From the NCBI RefSeq assembly GCF_900094795.1, contig NZ_FMBC01000011.1, positions 1 to 64,000 of the forward strand: a stretch of 64,000 nucleotides of DNA, read 5' to 3'. The translations under genes were made by a program, and so were the position numbers. Positions within the stretch are counted from its first letter, which is position 1. The number at the start of each line of letters is the position of its first letter. Origin of the DNA: Kosakonia oryziphila (GTDB taxonomy: Bacteria > Pseudomonadota > Gammaproteobacteria > Enterobacterales > Enterobacteriaceae). The notes below the pieces were generated by a model. The model had not been told where the DNA came from and made no database searches. It was given only the letters and a program-made list of their open reading frames with translations. Below are positions 10,221 through 21,007 of this stretch, piece after piece.

Positions 10221-10697
10221 ATGCAAGCTATTCCGATGACCTTACGTGGTGCCGAAAAACTGCGCGAAGAGCTGGAGTTTCTGAAATCCGTTCGCCGCCC
10301 TGAAATCATCGCCGCTATTGCGGAAGCCCGCGAACATGGCGATCTAAAAGAGAATGCTGAATACCATGCTGCGCGTGAACAGCAGGGTTTTTGCGAAGGC
10401 CGAATCAAAGACATTGAAGCGAAGCTCTCCAATGCGCAGGTTATCGATATCACGAAAATGCCGAAAAACGGCCGCGTCATTTTTGGCGCAACGGTTACCG
10501 TCTTGAATCTTGATAACGACGAAGAACAGACTTACCGCATTGTTGGTGACGACGAGGCTGACTTTAAACAGAACCTTATCTCTGTAAATTCACCGATCGC
10601 GCGTGGCCTTGTAGGTAAAGAGCAGGATGATGTTGTGGTGATCCGCACACCGGGTGGCGAAGTTGAATACGAAATCATCAAAGTAGAATACCTGTGA
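10221..10697 (+). CDS. greA: Transcript cleavage factor GreA
   Basis: Rescues backtracked RNA polymerase by stimulating its RNA cleavage. The 158-aa length is canonical. The N-terminal antiparallel coiled coil (about 1-75) carries the tip acids in [13 protein letters not shown] (Asp41 and Glu44 by E. coli numbering); the C-terminal FKBP-like domain ends [12 protein letters not shown]. Starts [19 protein letters not shown] terminator follows. Confidence 0.98.
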   Translation: MQAIPMTLRGAEKLREELEFLKSVRRPEIIAAIAEAREHGDLKENAEYHAAREQQGFCEGRIKDIEAKLSNAQVIDITKMPKNGRVIFGATVTVLNLDNDEEQTYRIVGDDEADFKQNLISVNSPIARGLVGKEQDDVVVIRTPGGEVEYEIIKVEYL

Positions 10698-10740
10698 TGA
10701 CACTGCAGGCCACGTTTGTTGATCTATTGTAAAGAAAGGA

Positions 10741-10765
10741 AAAAGGCCGCATTGCGGCCTTTTAT
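10741..10765 (+). terminator. Rho-independent terminator after greA
   Basis: AAAAGGCCGC ATT GCGGCCTTTT: a perfect stem of about ten pairs with a three-base loop, followed by T-rich sequence. Confidence 0.85.
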
Positions 10766-10849
10766 CAATACCAGGAGCGTGGCATTTTGCTCGTCTGTTG
10801 GCGGAAAACCCTCGTTTTACACAGCTTTTGTGTTCAATTCAGGATATCC

Positions 10850-11143
10850 TTAGCGTGGCAGCGAAATTTTACGCTCCGCGGTTGGGCGATAAAGCACCAG
10901 CGTTTTACCGATGACCTGTACATTGCAGGCGCCGGTTTCGCGAACGATAGCTTCCACAATCAAGGACTTAGTTTCTCTGTCTTCAGAGGCGATCTTCACC
11001 TTGATAAGTTCATGGTGCTCTAACGCTTGTTCAATCTCGGCCAGCACCCCTTCGGTCAAACCATTATTGCCAAGCATAACTACCGGCTTGAGCGGATGTG
11101 CCAGACCTTTCAGGTGCTGTTTTTGTTTAGTACTCAGATTCAT
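10850..11143 (-). CDS. yhbY: YhbY, CRM-domain RNA-binding protein (pre-50S associated)
   Basis: A 97-aa single-domain CRS1-YhbY (CRM) protein associated with pre-50S particles in E. coli. The RNA-binding loop appears as LGNNGLTEGVLAEIEQAL, and the start is MNLSTKQKQHLKGLAHPLKP. It is divergent from rlmE, an rRNA methyltransferase also acting on the 50S subunit. Confidence 0.95.
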   Translation of the reverse strand: MNLSTKQKQHLKGLAHPLKPVVMLGNNGLTEGVLAEIEQALEHHELIKVKIASEDRETKSLIVEAIVRETGACNVQVIGKTLVLYRPTAERKISLPR

Positions 11144-11164
11144 CGTATATTTTGCTTACGTTGG

Positions 11165-11194
11165 GATTGAAAACGGGTCATTCTACCGCCATCT
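11165..11194 (+). promoter_or_regulatory. Candidate sigma-32 heat-shock promoter for rlmE-ftsH
   Basis: GATTGAAA at 11165-11172 and CGCCATCT at 11187-11194 resemble the sigma-32 elements CTTGAAA and CCCCATNT with 14 bases between. In E. coli, rlmE and ftsH are heat-shock genes, so the position fits. The start of transcription was not tested. Confidence 0.5.
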
Positions 11195-11261
11195 CCTGTG
11201 TATCGCCAAATTGTGCGTCGAAATTTATCGATGTCGACGATGAACCCAGACGGAAAGTTAA

Positions 11262-11888
11262 ATGACAGGTAAAAAGCGTTCTGCCAGCTCAAGCCGCTGG
11301 CTTCAGGAACACTTTAGCGATAAATATGTTCAACAGGCGCAGAAAAAAGGGTTACGTTCCCGTGCCTGGTTTAAACTTGATGAAATACAGCAAAGTGACA
11401 ACCTTTTTAGGCCGGGGATGACAGTTGTTGATCTCGGTGCAGCGCCTGGTGGGTGGTCGCAATATGCGGTTACTCAGATTGGCGGCAATGGCCGCATTAT
11501 CGCTTGCGATCTTTTACCGATGGATCCAATCGTTGGTGTGGACTTCCTTCAGGGCGATTTTCGTGATGAATTAGTGCTGAAAGCATTACTGGAACGTGTC
11601 GGTGATAGTAAAGTCCAGGTTGTCATGTCTGATATGGCACCGAACATGAGCGGAACACCAGCGGTGGATATTCCTCGCTCGATGTATCTGGTTGAGTTGG
11701 CGCTGGATATGTGCCGCGACGTGCTGGCGCCAGGCGGAAGTTTTTTAGTAAAGGTGTTTCAGGGCGAAGGTTTCGATGAATATCTCACGGAAATTCGTTC
11801 CATGTTTACGAAGGTAAAAGTGCGTAAACCGGACTCTTCGCGTGCGCGTTCACGCGAAGTGTATATTGTAGCGACCGGGCGAAAATGA
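11262..11888 (+). CDS. rlmE: 23S rRNA 2'-O-ribose methyltransferase (Um2552), heat-shock protein
   Basis: Methylates U2552 in the A-loop of 23S rRNA within the 50S subunit, using S-adenosylmethionine. It is 208 aa (E. coli 209). The Rossmann motif [13 protein letters not shown], then [15 protein letters not shown] and REVYIVA provide the K-D-K-E catalytic set typical of RrmJ. The gene is upstream of ftsH on the same strand, the classic ftsJ-ftsH pair. Confidence 0.97.
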   Translation: MTGKKRSASSSRWLQEHFSDKYVQQAQKKGLRSRAWFKLDEIQQSDNLFRPGMTVVDLGAAPGGWSQYAVTQIGGNGRIIACDLLPMDPIVGVDFLQGDFRDELVLKALLERVGDSKVQVVMSDMAPNMSGTPAVDIPRSMYLVELALDMCRDVLAPGGSFLVKVFQGEGFDEYLTEIRSMFTKVKVRKPDSSRARSREVYIVATGRK

Positions 11889-11990
11889 TACCCCGTTGAT
11901 TTCGGCCTTTGGTTTGAAAGAAACTGGATATGTTGTATCCTGACGCTGTTTTTAACACAGTTGTAATATGAGGTTAATCCCTTGAGTGAC

Positions 11991-13922
11991 ATGGCGAAAA
12001 ACCTAATACTCTGGCTGGTCATTGCCGTTGTGCTGATGTCAGTATTCCAGAGCTTTGGGCCCAGCGAGTCTAATGGCCGCAAGGTGGATTATTCTACCTT
12101 CCTGCAAGAGGTCAACCAGGACCAGGTTCGCGAAGCGCGTATCAACGGACGTGAGATCAACGTTACCAAGAAAGATAGTAACCGTTACACGACTTACATC
12201 CCGGTCAGCGATCCGAAACTGCTTGACAACCTGCTGACGAAAAACGTCAAGGTTGTTGGTGAGCCGCCTGAAGAGCCGAGCCTGCTGGCTAATATCTTCA
12301 TTTCCTGGTTCCCGATGCTGTTGCTGATTGGTGTCTGGATTTTCTTTATGCGACAGATGCAGGGCGGCGGTGGCAAAGGCGCTATGTCGTTCGGTAAAAG
12401 TAAAGCGCGCATGCTCACTGAAGATCAGATCAAAACCACTTTTGCTGACGTTGCTGGCTGCGACGAAGCGAAAGAAGAGGTTGCCGAGCTAGTCGAATAT
12501 CTGCGTGAGCCGAGCCGGTTCCAGAAGCTGGGCGGTAAGATCCCCAAAGGAGTGTTGATGGTCGGCCCTCCGGGTACTGGTAAAACGCTGCTGGCGAAAG
12601 CCATTGCGGGTGAGGCGAAGGTTCCATTCTTCACCATTTCCGGTTCTGATTTCGTTGAAATGTTTGTGGGTGTTGGTGCTTCTCGTGTGCGCGACATGTT
12701 CGAGCAGGCCAAGAAAGCGGCACCGTGTATTATCTTCATTGATGAAATTGACGCCGTTGGGCGCCAGCGTGGCGCTGGCCTGGGTGGCGGTCACGATGAA
12801 CGTGAACAAACGTTGAACCAGATGCTGGTTGAGATGGACGGCTTTGAAGGTAACGAAGGTATTATCGTTATCGCTGCAACGAACCGTCCTGACGTACTCG
12901 ACCCTGCATTGCTGCGTCCTGGCCGTTTTGACCGCCAGGTTGTAGTTGGTTTGCCGGATGTTCGCGGTCGTGAGCAGATCCTGAAAGTTCATATGCGTCG
13001 CGTACCACTTTCGCCTGATGTCGATGCCGCGATTATTGCGCGCGGTACGCCGGGCTTCTCCGGTGCCGATCTGGCGAACCTGGTCAACGAAGCTGCACTG
13101 TTTGCCGCTCGTGGTAACAAACGCGTGGTTTCGATGGTCGAGTTCGAAAAAGCGAAAGACAAAATCATGATGGGTGCGGAACGCCGCTCCATGGTGATGA
13201 CGGAAGCGCAGAAAGAGTCCACGGCCTACCACGAAGCAGGTCATGCCATTATTGGCCGTCTGGTGCCGGAACATGATCCGGTGCATAAAGTGACGATCAT
13301 CCCGCGCGGTCGTGCATTGGGTGTGACCTTCTTCCTGCCGGAAGGTGATGCGATTAGCTCCAGCCGTCAGAAACTGGAAAGCCAGATCTCCACGCTGTAC
13401 GGTGGTCGCCTGGCGGAAGAGATTATCTACGGTGTCGAGCATGTTTCTACTGGTGCGTCCAACGATATTAAAGTTGCGACCAACCTGGCGCGTAACATGG
13501 TTACCCAGTGGGGCTTCTCTGACAAACTCGGTCCGTTGCTCTACGCCGAAGAAGAAGGCGAGGTTTTCCTTGGACGTTCTGTGGCGAAAGCGAAACATAT
13601 GTCCGATGAGACCGCGCGTATTATCGATCAGGAAGTGAAAGCGTTGATCGAGCGTAATTATGATCGCGCACGTCAGATCCTGAATGATAACATGGATATT
13701 CTGCATGCAATGAAGGATGCTCTGATGAAATATGAGACCATTGATGCACCGCAGATTGATGACCTGATGGCGCGCCGTGAGGTACGTCCGCCGGCAGGTT
13801 GGGAAGATCCTGGCGCGAACAACTCTGACAACAATGGCACTCCGCGTGCGCCGCGCCCGGTTGATGAACCGGGTACGCCGAACCCAGGAAACACCATGTC
13901 TGAGCAACTGAGCGACAAATAA
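11991..13922 (+). CDS. ftsH: ATP-dependent zinc metalloprotease FtsH
   Basis: Membrane-anchored AAA+ protease that degrades LpxC, sigma-32 and misassembled membrane proteins. It has two N-terminal membrane segments (about 4-24 and 98-118) flanking a periplasmic domain. The AAA module has Walker A GPPGTGKT, Walker [10 protein letters not shown] and the pore motif MFVGVG. The zinc site is HEAGH near 414-418. The 643-aa form starting MAKNL is chosen; a TTG at 11982, with GAGG upstream, would add three residues and is a real alternative. A terminator follows. Confidence 0.97.
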   Translation: MAKNLILWLVIAVVLMSVFQSFGPSESNGRKVDYSTFLQEVNQDQVREARINGREINVTKKDSNRYTTYIPVSDPKLLDNLLTKNVKVVGEPPEEPSLLANIFISWFPMLLLIGVWIFFMRQMQGGGGKGAMSFGKSKARMLTEDQIKTTFADVAGCDEAKEEVAELVEYLREPSRFQKLGGKIPKGVLMVGPPGTGKTLLAKAIAGEAKVPFFTISGSDFVEMFVGVGASRVRDMFEQAKKAAPCIIFIDEIDAVGRQRGAGLGGGHDEREQTLNQMLVEMDGFEGNEGIIVIAATNRPDVLDPALLRPGRFDRQVVVGLPDVRGREQILKVHMRRVPLSPDVDAAIIARGTPGFSGADLANLVNEAALFAARGNKRVVSMVEFEKAKDKIMMGAERRSMVMTEAQKESTAYHEAGHAIIGRLVPEHDPVHKVTIIPRGRALGVTFFLPEGDAISSSRQKLESQISTLYGGRLAEEIIYGVEHVSTGASNDIKVATNLARNMVTQWGFSDKLGPLLYAEEEGEVFLGRSVAKAKHMSDETARIIDQEVKALIERNYDRARQILNDNMDILHAMKDALMKYETIDAPQIDDLMARREVRPPAGWEDPGANNSDNNGTPRAPRPVDEPGTPNPGNTMSEQLSDK

Positions 13923-13949
13923 GTTATCTGTTGCTGGACCTGTTCTAAC

Positions 13950-13986
13950 TAAAAAACCCTGGGGCATGCTCCGGGGTTTTCTTTAT
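13950..13986 (+). terminator. Rho-independent terminator after ftsH
   Basis: AAAACCCTGGGGCATGCTCCGGGGTTTTCTTT: an A-rich arm, a CCC(T)GG/CCGGGG stem and a T run. It lies before folP, so folP-glmM probably also has its own promoter or depends on read-through. Confidence 0.75.
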
Positions 13987-14020
13987 TGTATTAACCGCAA
14001 CAACGCAGGGACTTTAAGTC

Positions 14021-14869
14021 ATGAAACTCGACGCCCAGGGCAGCACACTCGATCTTTCCCACCCGCACGTGATGGGGATCCTCAACGTTACGCCGGATTC
14101 ATTTTCCGATGGTGGCACACACAATACGTTAGTTGAGGCAGTCAAACATGCCAATTTGATGATCAACGCCGGGGCGACAATTGTGGATGTTGGCGGGGAG
14201 TCCACAAGGCCTGGCGCGGCGGAAGTCAGCGTGGAAGAGGAACTGGAGCGAGTGATCCCGGTGGTTGAGGCGATAGCCCAGCGTTTTGAGGTCTGGATCT
14301 CTGTTGATACGTCGAAGCCTGAGGTCATTCGAGAGTCCGCGCGTGCAGGAGCACATATTATTAATGATATCCGCTCGTTAACGGAGCCGGGTGCGATGGA
14401 CGCTGCCGCTGCGACCGGTTTACCGGTGTGCCTGATGCATATGCAGGGACAACCAAAAACAATGCAAGAAGCGCCGAAGTATGACGATGTGTTTGCTGAC
14501 GTAAATCGCTTCTTTGTCGAACATATTGCCCGTTGCGAAAAGGCAGGTATCGCAAAAGAGAAATTGATACTCGACCCGGGATTCGGTTTCGGTAAGAATC
14601 TCTCGCACAATTATGCGCTGCTTGCCCGCCTGGCTGAATTTCATCATTTTGGATTGCCGCTACTGGTTGGGATGTCACGTAAATCCATGGTCGGACAGCT
14701 GCTCAACGTTGGCCCTTCTGAACGTTTAAGTGGGAGCCTTGCGTGTGCGGTGATTGCGGCAATGCAAGGTGCGCAGATTATTCGTGTTCACGATGTAAAA
14801 GAAACAGTAGAAGCTATGCGGGTGGTTGAAGCCACGCTGTCAGCGAAGGAAAACAAACGCTATGAGTAA
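14021..14869 (+). CDS. folP: Dihydropteroate synthase
   Basis: Condenses p-aminobenzoate with 6-hydroxymethyl-dihydropterin diphosphate in folate synthesis; it is the sulfonamide target. The 282-aa TIM-barrel protein has the family signatures [15 protein letters not shown] and [11 protein letters not shown] and the pterin-site segment [11 protein letters not shown]. The region around Thr62-Arg63-Pro64 is unaltered, with no insertion typical of sul-type resistance. It overlaps glmM by eight bases, so the two are translationally coupled. Confidence 0.97.
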   Translation: MKLDAQGSTLDLSHPHVMGILNVTPDSFSDGGTHNTLVEAVKHANLMINAGATIVDVGGESTRPGAAEVSVEEELERVIPVVEAIAQRFEVWISVDTSKPEVIRESARAGAHIINDIRSLTEPGAMDAAAATGLPVCLMHMQGQPKTMQEAPKYDDVFADVNRFFVEHIARCEKAGIAKEKLILDPGFGFGKNLSHNYALLARLAEFHHFGLPLLVGMSRKSMVGQLLNVGPSERLSGSLACAVIAAMQGAQIIRVHDVKETVEAMRVVEATLSAKENKRYE

Positions 14870-16199
14870 TCGTAAATATTTTGGTACCGATGGCATTCGC
14901 GGCCGAGTCGGCGACGCACCGATCACCCCAGATTTTGTTCTCAAGCTGGGTTGGGCCGCCGGAAAAGTACTGGCACGCCACGGTTCACGGAAAATTATTA
15001 TTGGTAAGGACACCCGTATTTCCGGTTATATGCTGGAATCGGCTCTTGAAGCCGGGCTGGCGGCTGCGGGGTTGTCCGCCTCCTTTACCGGTCCGATGCC
15101 GACACCGGCTGTTGCCTATCTGACGCGCACTTTCCGTGCTGAAGCAGGTATTGTTATTTCCGCATCGCATAACCCGTTTTATGACAACGGCATCAAGTTC
15201 TTCTCAATTGATGGCACTAAACTGCCTGATGCGGTTGAAGAAGCGATTGAGGCAGAAATGGAGAAAGAACTGACCTGCGTCGATTCCGCTGAGCTGGGTA
15301 AAGCAAGCCGCATTGTTGATGCTGCCGGGCGTTATATTGAATTCTGCAAAGCCACATTCCCCAATGAACTGAGCCTGAATGAGCTAAAAATCGTAGTTGA
15401 CTGCGCTAACGGGGCAACCTACCACATCGCACCGAATGTGTTCCGCGAGTTGGGTGCGAAAGTCATCACCATGGGTTGTGAGCCTGACGGCGTAAATATC
15501 AATGAAAAATGCGGTGCCACGGATGTTGGAGCATTGCAGCAACGTGTTCTGGCAGAAAAAGCGGATCTTGGTATCGCTTTTGATGGCGATGGCGATCGCG
15601 TCATCATGGTGGATCATGAAGGTAACAAAGTTGATGGCGACCAGATCATGTACATCATTGCGCGTGAAGGTTTGCGTCAAGGACAATTACGTGGCGGAGC
15701 TGTTGGCACGCTGATGAGCAATATGGGGCTGGAACTGGCGCTTAAGCAACTGGGCATCCCTTTTGCTCGCGCGAAAGTAGGCGATCGTTATGTCCTCGAA
15801 AAAATGCAGGAAAAAGGCTGGCGTATTGGTGCAGAGAACTCTGGTCATGTGATCCTGCTGGATAAAACGACGACCGGAGATGGTATCGTTGCTGGTTTAC
15901 AGGTTGTGGCGGCAATGGTGCGCAACCATATGTCACTGCACGATTTATGTAGTGGTATGAAGATGTTCCCGCAGGTGCTTGTCAATGTGCGTTTTACGGC
16001 TGGCAAGGGCGATCCGCTCGAAGACGAGCATGTAAAAACGACGATGGCTGAGGTAGAAGCTACTCTGGGCAGCTATGGGCGTGTGCTATTGCGTAAGTCG
16101 GGAACCGAGCCGTTAATTCGGGTAATGGTGGAAGGCGAAGACGAAGCTCAGGTGACAGCGCTGGCAAATCGCATTGCCGACGCGGTGAAAGCCGTATAA
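14862..16199 (+). CDS. glmM: Phosphoglucosamine mutase
   Basis: Interconverts glucosamine-6-phosphate and glucosamine-1-phosphate on the way to UDP-GlcNAc for cell wall and LPS. It is 445 aa, as in E. coli. The catalytic phosphoserine loop is [15 protein letters not shown] (Ser near 102), the metal loop is FDGDGDR, and the sugar loop is GENSGH-like (AENSGHVI). Start 14862 inside the end of folP is the homologous start; an in-frame upstream ATG at 14826 is not. Confidence 0.98.
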   Translation: MSNRKYFGTDGIRGRVGDAPITPDFVLKLGWAAGKVLARHGSRKIIIGKDTRISGYMLESALEAGLAAAGLSASFTGPMPTPAVAYLTRTFRAEAGIVISASHNPFYDNGIKFFSIDGTKLPDAVEEAIEAEMEKELTCVDSAELGKASRIVDAAGRYIEFCKATFPNELSLNELKIVVDCANGATYHIAPNVFRELGAKVITMGCEPDGVNINEKCGATDVGALQQRVLAEKADLGIAFDGDGDRVIMVDHEGNKVDGDQIMYIIAREGLRQGQLRGGAVGTLMSNMGLELALKQLGIPFARAKVGDRYVLEKMQEKGWRIGAENSGHVILLDKTTTGDGIVAGLQVVAAMVRNHMSLHDLCSGMKMFPQVLVNVRFTAGKGDPLEDEHVKTTMAEVEATLGSYGRVLLRKSGTEPLIRVMVEGEDEAQVTALANRIADAVKAV

Positions 16200-16214
16200 C
16201 GGCGTGATAAGTGC

Positions 16215-16243
16215 TTAAAAAGGCGGCTATTGCTGCCTTTTAA
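16215..16243 (+). terminator. Rho-independent terminator after glmM
   Basis: AAAAAGGCGGC TATT GCTGCCTTTT: a stem with one G-T pair and a T-rich 3' side. Confidence 0.75.
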
Positions 16244-16306
16244 CGGAACAGAAGTCGTAGTTTTGCTGTTTTTTTCCGCACTTGATAAAATGCACTGAAA
16301 TTGCCC

Positions 16307-16335
16307 TTGCGAAGGTCATTCGCTTTGGTTAGTAT
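16307..16335 (+). promoter_or_regulatory. Sigma-70 promoter of secG-leuU
   Basis: TTGCGA at 16307-16312 and TAGTAT at 16330-16335 with a 17-base spacer, about 90 bases upstream of secG. Confidence 0.55.
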
Positions 16336-16425
16336 TCACACCCGCTTCAGTGGGAAAGCAAAAAACGGCCCACTTTTATTGGTTGAAGCATTTGCTGCGG
16401 CAATACCGCAAGGAACAGGTTGATT

Positions 16426-16764
16426 ATGTACGAAGCTCTTTTAGTTGTTTTCCTTATTGTAGCTCTGGCACTTGTTGCCATGATTATGCTGCAACAAGGT
16501 AAAGGCGCTGATATGGGAGCCTCCTTTGGCGCTGGCGCGTCTGGCACGTTGTTCGGTTCAAGTGGTTCTGGCAACTTCATGACTCGCACGACTGGTATAC
16601 TGGCAACTCTGTTTTTTATCATCAGCCTTGTGCTGGGTAATGTTAACAGCAATAAAACCAATAAAGGAAGCGAGTGGGAAAATCTGAGCGCACCGGCGAA
16701 GAGTGAACAAACTCAGCCTACAGCGCCGGCGCAGCCGCAGCCGACCAGCGATATCCCGCACTAA
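16426..16764 (+). CDS. secG: Preprotein translocase subunit SecG
   Basis: Small inner-membrane subunit of the SecYEG channel. It is 112 aa, starting MYEALLVVFLIVALALVAMI. There are two membrane helices (about 2-22 and 53-72) joined by the conserved GADMGASFGAGASGTLFGSS loop, and a Gln/Pro/Ala-rich cytoplasmic tail. Start 16426 is chosen over TTG 16420, which adds two residues. It differs from the K-12 protein as I recall it, both in the first helix and in the tail. The leuU tRNA follows in the same transcript. Confidence 0.97.
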   Translation: MYEALLVVFLIVALALVAMIMLQQGKGADMGASFGAGASGTLFGSSGSGNFMTRTTGILATLFFIISLVLGNVNSNKTNKGSEWENLSAPAKSEQTQPTAPAQPQPTSDIPH

Positions 16765-16773
16765 GTAAGTCGT

Positions 16774-16860
16774 GCCGAGGTGGTGGAATTGGTAGACACG
16801 CTACCTTGAGGTGGTAGTGCCCGATTGGGCTTACGGGTTCAAGTCCCGTCCTCGGTACCA
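16774..16860 (+). tRNA. leuU: tRNA-Leu (anticodon GAG)
   Basis: An 87-nt class II tRNA with encoded CCA. The acceptor arm GCCGAGG pairs with CCTCGGT, the anticodon loop is TTGAGGT (GAG), and there is a long variable arm and a standard T-loop (GGTTCAAGTCC). It lies nine bases after secG, as in E. coli. Its 3' end recurs upstream of metY. Confidence 0.97.
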
Positions 16861-16865
16861 ATATT

Positions 16866-16901
16866 CCAGAAAAAAGACATCGTAAGATGTCTTTTTTTTC
16901 G
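16866..16901 (+). terminator. Rho-independent terminator after leuU
   Basis: AAAAAAGACATCG TAA GATGTCTTTTTTTT: a ten-pair stem with a long T run, ending the secG-leuU transcript. Confidence 0.85.
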
Positions 16902-16958
16902 TCCGTAATCCGGAAAAGCAATGACTAGTACTGATATAGGATGGCAGTTTCTTGCTTG

Positions 16959-16992
16959 TCTAACGCCTGATGACTATCACCAGGCGTTTTGT
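16959..16992. terminator. Terminator-like hairpin downstream of argG
   Basis: TAACGCCTG and CAGGCGTTTTG pair across an 11-base loop. The T-rich side follows the hairpin on the plus strand; on the minus strand (argG) the T run is weak. It may serve either strand. Confidence 0.5.
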
Positions 16993-17006
16993 TAATCCGT
17001 TAGCGA

Positions 17007-18407
<1,401 letters not shown>

Positions 18408-18431
18408 CTATTTGCCACTCATTTTGAAAAT

Positions 18432-18478
18432 CTTAGTGAATGGTTATGCAAAATAAATGAGTTTTCATTTAATCATCT
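18432..18478 (-). promoter_or_regulatory. Candidate ArgR operator (ARG boxes) upstream of argG
   Basis: AT-rich half-palindromes TTAGTGAATGGTTATGCA (from 18433) and AATAAATGAGTTTTCATTTA (from 18452) resemble the 18-bp ARG box (nTGAATwwwwATTCAn) placed in tandem, as at other arginine genes. Match is partial. Arginine-dependent repression by ArgR is known for argG in E. coli. Confidence 0.5.
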
Positions 18479-18653
18479 TTTGGCGATAACCGGAAGAGAA
18501 GAGAGCAATTTTCATCATAATTATTGGCATGAAACATCTTTTATGTAGGCATAATTTGCCGCGATAAAATGCATAGTCGACAGTTTGTCAGATGTACATA
18601 ACATGCAGTTGACAGATAGTCATGTTTATCAATATAATGCAGGCCGATTTTAC

Positions 18654-18671
18654 GTCCCGTCTTCGGTACCA
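18654..18671 (+). repeat. Fragment of tRNA-Leu 3' end (direct repeat of leuU tail)
   Basis: GTCCCGTCTTCGGTACCA matches the last 18 bases of leuU (16843-16860) with one mismatch, in the same orientation. The two copies bracket argG at a distance of about 1.8 kb. No other tRNA arm is recognisable, so this is a fragment, not a gene. Confidence 0.8.
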
Positions 18672-18685
18672 AATCCCAGCATTAT

Positions 18686-18714
18686 TTGCAGATTCACGCT
18701 CAATCGGGTAGAAT
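18686..18714 (+). promoter_or_regulatory. Sigma-70 promoter of metY-rimP-nusA-infB
   Basis: TTGCAG at 18686-18691 and TAGAAT at 18709-18714 with a 17-base spacer, 15 bases before the mature metY start. It begins 15 bases after the leuU-like fragment, so the promoter is just outside the repeat. Confidence 0.65.
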
Positions 18715-18729
18715 TTGCCACGTTTCAGG

Positions 18730-18806
<77 letters not shown>

Positions 18807-18929
18807 CTTTCCCTAAGTGTTTTTTTTCAAATATACTATGAAGACTTAATGCCTTCGTAGCTGGATTTGAAAAAAATACTCACGGAAGGTTCTCCAGGCC
18901 GCAGTTGCGGCTATAGGGTTCAGTTATTT

Positions 18930-18957
18930 AAAGCCCCGATTTATCGGGGTTTTTTGT
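18930..18957 (+). terminator. Terminator/attenuator between metY and rimP
   Basis: AAAGCCCCGAT TTA TCGGGGTTTTTT: a seven-pair GC stem and a six-T run inside the operon. It can lower mRNA output relative to tRNA while read-through continues to rimP and nusA. Confidence 0.75.
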
Positions 18958-19014
18958 TATCTGAGTACGAAATAACTGGGCTATACGCCCTTTTTTTATG
19001 TCTTGGGGGTGGAC

Positions 19015-19467
19015 TTGTCCACATTAGAGCAAAAATTAACAGAGATGATTACGGCACCGGTTGAAGCACTGGGCTATGAACTGGTCGGTATCGAGTTTGT
19101 GCGTGGTCGCACATCTACGCTGCGCATCTATATTGATAGTGAAGATGGCATCAATGTTGAAGATTGCGCTGATGTCAGCCACCAGGTCAGTGCGGTACTG
19201 GATGTTGAAGATCCGATTACCGTTGCTTACAACCTGGAAGTTTCCTCACCAGGTCTTGAGCGTCCTTTGTTTACGGCTGAGCATTATGCGCGCTTTAAGG
19301 GCGACGAAGTCTCGCTGGTGCTGCGTATGGCGGTGCAGAACCGCCGTAAATGGCAGGGCATCATTAAGGATGTAGATGGCGAGATGATCACCGTTACGGT
19401 CGAAGGTAAAGATGAAGTGTTCGCGTTGAGTAATATTCAGAAAGCGAACCTGGTCCCCCACTTTTAA
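19015..19467 (+). CDS. rimP: Ribosome maturation factor RimP
   Basis: Needed for 30S subunit maturation, acting before or with S12 binding. It is 150 aa, as in E. coli. It has an N-terminal alpha-beta domain ([20 protein letters not shown]) and a C-terminal Sm-like barrel ([19 protein letters not shown]). It starts at TTG 19015 immediately after GGGGGTGGA (19005-19013), which decides the start; no ATG fits. It lies 28 bases upstream of nusA. Confidence 0.95.
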   Translation: MSTLEQKLTEMITAPVEALGYELVGIEFVRGRTSTLRIYIDSEDGINVEDCADVSHQVSAVLDVEDPITVAYNLEVSSPGLERPLFTAEHYARFKGDEVSLVLRMAVQNRRKWQGIIKDVDGEMITVTVEGKDEVFALSNIQKANLVPHF

Positions 19468-19495
19468 CAGTCTGGATTGAGGTGAAAGGCCCCCA

Positions 19496-20983
19496 ATGAA
19501 CAAAGAAATTTTGGCTGTTGTTGAAGCTGTTTCTAACGAAAAATCGCTTCCGCGTGAAAAAATCTTTGAAGCGCTGGAAAGTGCTTTAGCTACAGCAACC
19601 AAGAAAAAATATGAACAAGAGATTGATGTACGCGTAAGCATCGATCGTAAAAGTGGTGATTTCGATACTTTTCGTCGCTGGGTTATTGTCGAAGAAGTAA
19701 CGCAACCGACGCGTGAAATCACGCTTGAAGCGGCGCGCTACGAAGACGAAAGCCTGAATGTCGGCGACTACGTCGAGGATCAGATCGAATCTGTGACCTT
19801 TGACCGTATCACCACGCAAACTGCGAAGCAGGTTATCGTACAGAAAGTGCGTGAAGCGGAGCGCGCGATGGTGGTTGATCAGTTCCGTGAACACGAAGGT
19901 GAAATCATCACTGGTGTGGTGAAAAAAGTTAACCGCGATAACATCACTCTTGATCTCGGTAACAATGCTGAAGCAGTGATCCTGCGTGAAGACATGTTGC
20001 CGCGTGAAAACTTCCGTCCGGGCGACCGCATCCGTGGCGTACTGTATGCTGTGCGCCCTGAAGCGCGCGGTGCTCAACTGTTCGTCACGCGTTCCAAACC
20101 GGAAATGCTGATCGAATTGTTCCGCATCGAAGTGCCGGAAATTGGCGAGGAAGTGATTGAGATTAAAGCCGCAGCCCGCGACCCGGGTTCACGCGCCAAA
20201 ATCGCTGTGAAGACCAATGATAAGCGTATCGACCCGGTCGGTGCTTGCGTTGGTATGCGTGGCGCGCGTGTTCAGGCGGTTTCAACCGAGTTGGGTGGTG
20301 AGCGTATTGATATCGTGCTGTGGGACGACAATCCGGCTCAGTTCGTGATCAACGCGATGGCGCCAGCAGATGTCGCTTCTATCGTTGTGGATGAAGACAA
20401 GCACACCATGGATATCGCCGTTGAGGCGGGTAACCTGGCGCAAGCTATCGGCCGTAACGGTCAGAACGTGCGTCTTGCGTCTCAGCTGAGTGGCTGGGAA
20501 CTCAACGTTATGACCGTTGAAGACCTGCAGTCCAAGCATCAGGCTGAAGCGCATGCGGCAATTGATACCTTCACCCGTTACCTGGGCATTGACGAAGATT
20601 TCGCTACCGTCCTGGTCGAAGAAGGTTTCTCTACGCTGGAAGAACTGGCCTATGTGCCAATTAAAGAGCTGCTGGAAATTGACGGTCTGGATGAAGACAC
20701 CGTTGAAGCCCTGCGCGATCGTGCGAAAAATGCCCTGACCACTCTGGCATTGGCGCAGGAAGAGAGTCGCGGCAATAAAGAGCCGGCTGATGACCTGCTT
20801 AATCTGGAAGGTCTGGATCGTGCATTGGCTTTCAAACTGGCTGCTCGTGGTGTTTGTACGCTTGAAGACCTCGCCGAGCAAGGCGTGGATGACCTGAGTG
20901 ATATCGAAGGGTTAACCGACGAGAAAGCAGGTGAGCTCATCATGGCCGCACGTAATATTTGCTGGTTCGGTGACGAAGCGTAA
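19496..20983 (+). CDS. nusA: Transcription termination/antitermination factor NusA
   Basis: Binds RNA polymerase and nascent RNA, and promotes pausing, intrinsic termination and lambda N or rrn antitermination. It is 495 aa, as in E. coli. In order: the N-terminal polymerase-binding domain (1-130), S1 domain (about 135-200, [20 protein letters not shown]), KH1 and KH2 (about 230-345, including [13 protein letters not shown]), then two C-terminal acidic repeats (about 365-425 and 440-495). The repeats bind alpha-CTD and lambda N in E. coli. Confidence 0.98.
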   Translation: MNKEILAVVEAVSNEKSLPREKIFEALESALATATKKKYEQEIDVRVSIDRKSGDFDTFRRWVIVEEVTQPTREITLEAARYEDESLNVGDYVEDQIESVTFDRITTQTAKQVIVQKVREAERAMVVDQFREHEGEIITGVVKKVNRDNITLDLGNNAEAVILREDMLPRENFRPGDRIRGVLYAVRPEARGAQLFVTRSKPEMLIELFRIEVPEIGEEVIEIKAAARDPGSRAKIAVKTNDKRIDPVGACVGMRGARVQAVSTELGGERIDIVLWDDNPAQFVINAMAPADVASIVVDEDKHTMDIAVEAGNLAQAIGRNGQNVRLASQLSGWELNVMTVEDLQSKHQAEAHAAIDTFTRYLGIDEDFATVLVEEGFSTLEELAYVPIKELLEIDGLDEDTVEALRDRAKNALTTLALAQEESRGNKEPADDLLNLEGLDRALAFKLAARGVCTLEDLAEQGVDDLSDIEGLTDEKAGELIMAARNICWFGDEA

Positions 20984-21007
20984 TAAACTGTAGCAGGAAG
21001 GAACAGC

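Noticed and set aside
12489-13967. A 492-codon open frame antisense to ftsH
   Set aside because: Shadow of ftsH; no promoter, ribosome site or recognisable domain.
14021-14869. Possible sulfonamide-resistant folP
   Set aside because: The conserved loops GGESTRPGA and [11 protein letters not shown] are the ordinary chromosomal form with no insertion; nothing suggests a sul-type gene.
18654-18671. A second tRNA-Leu gene before metY
   Set aside because: Only the last 18 bases of a tRNA are present; there is no anticodon arm or 5' half upstream.
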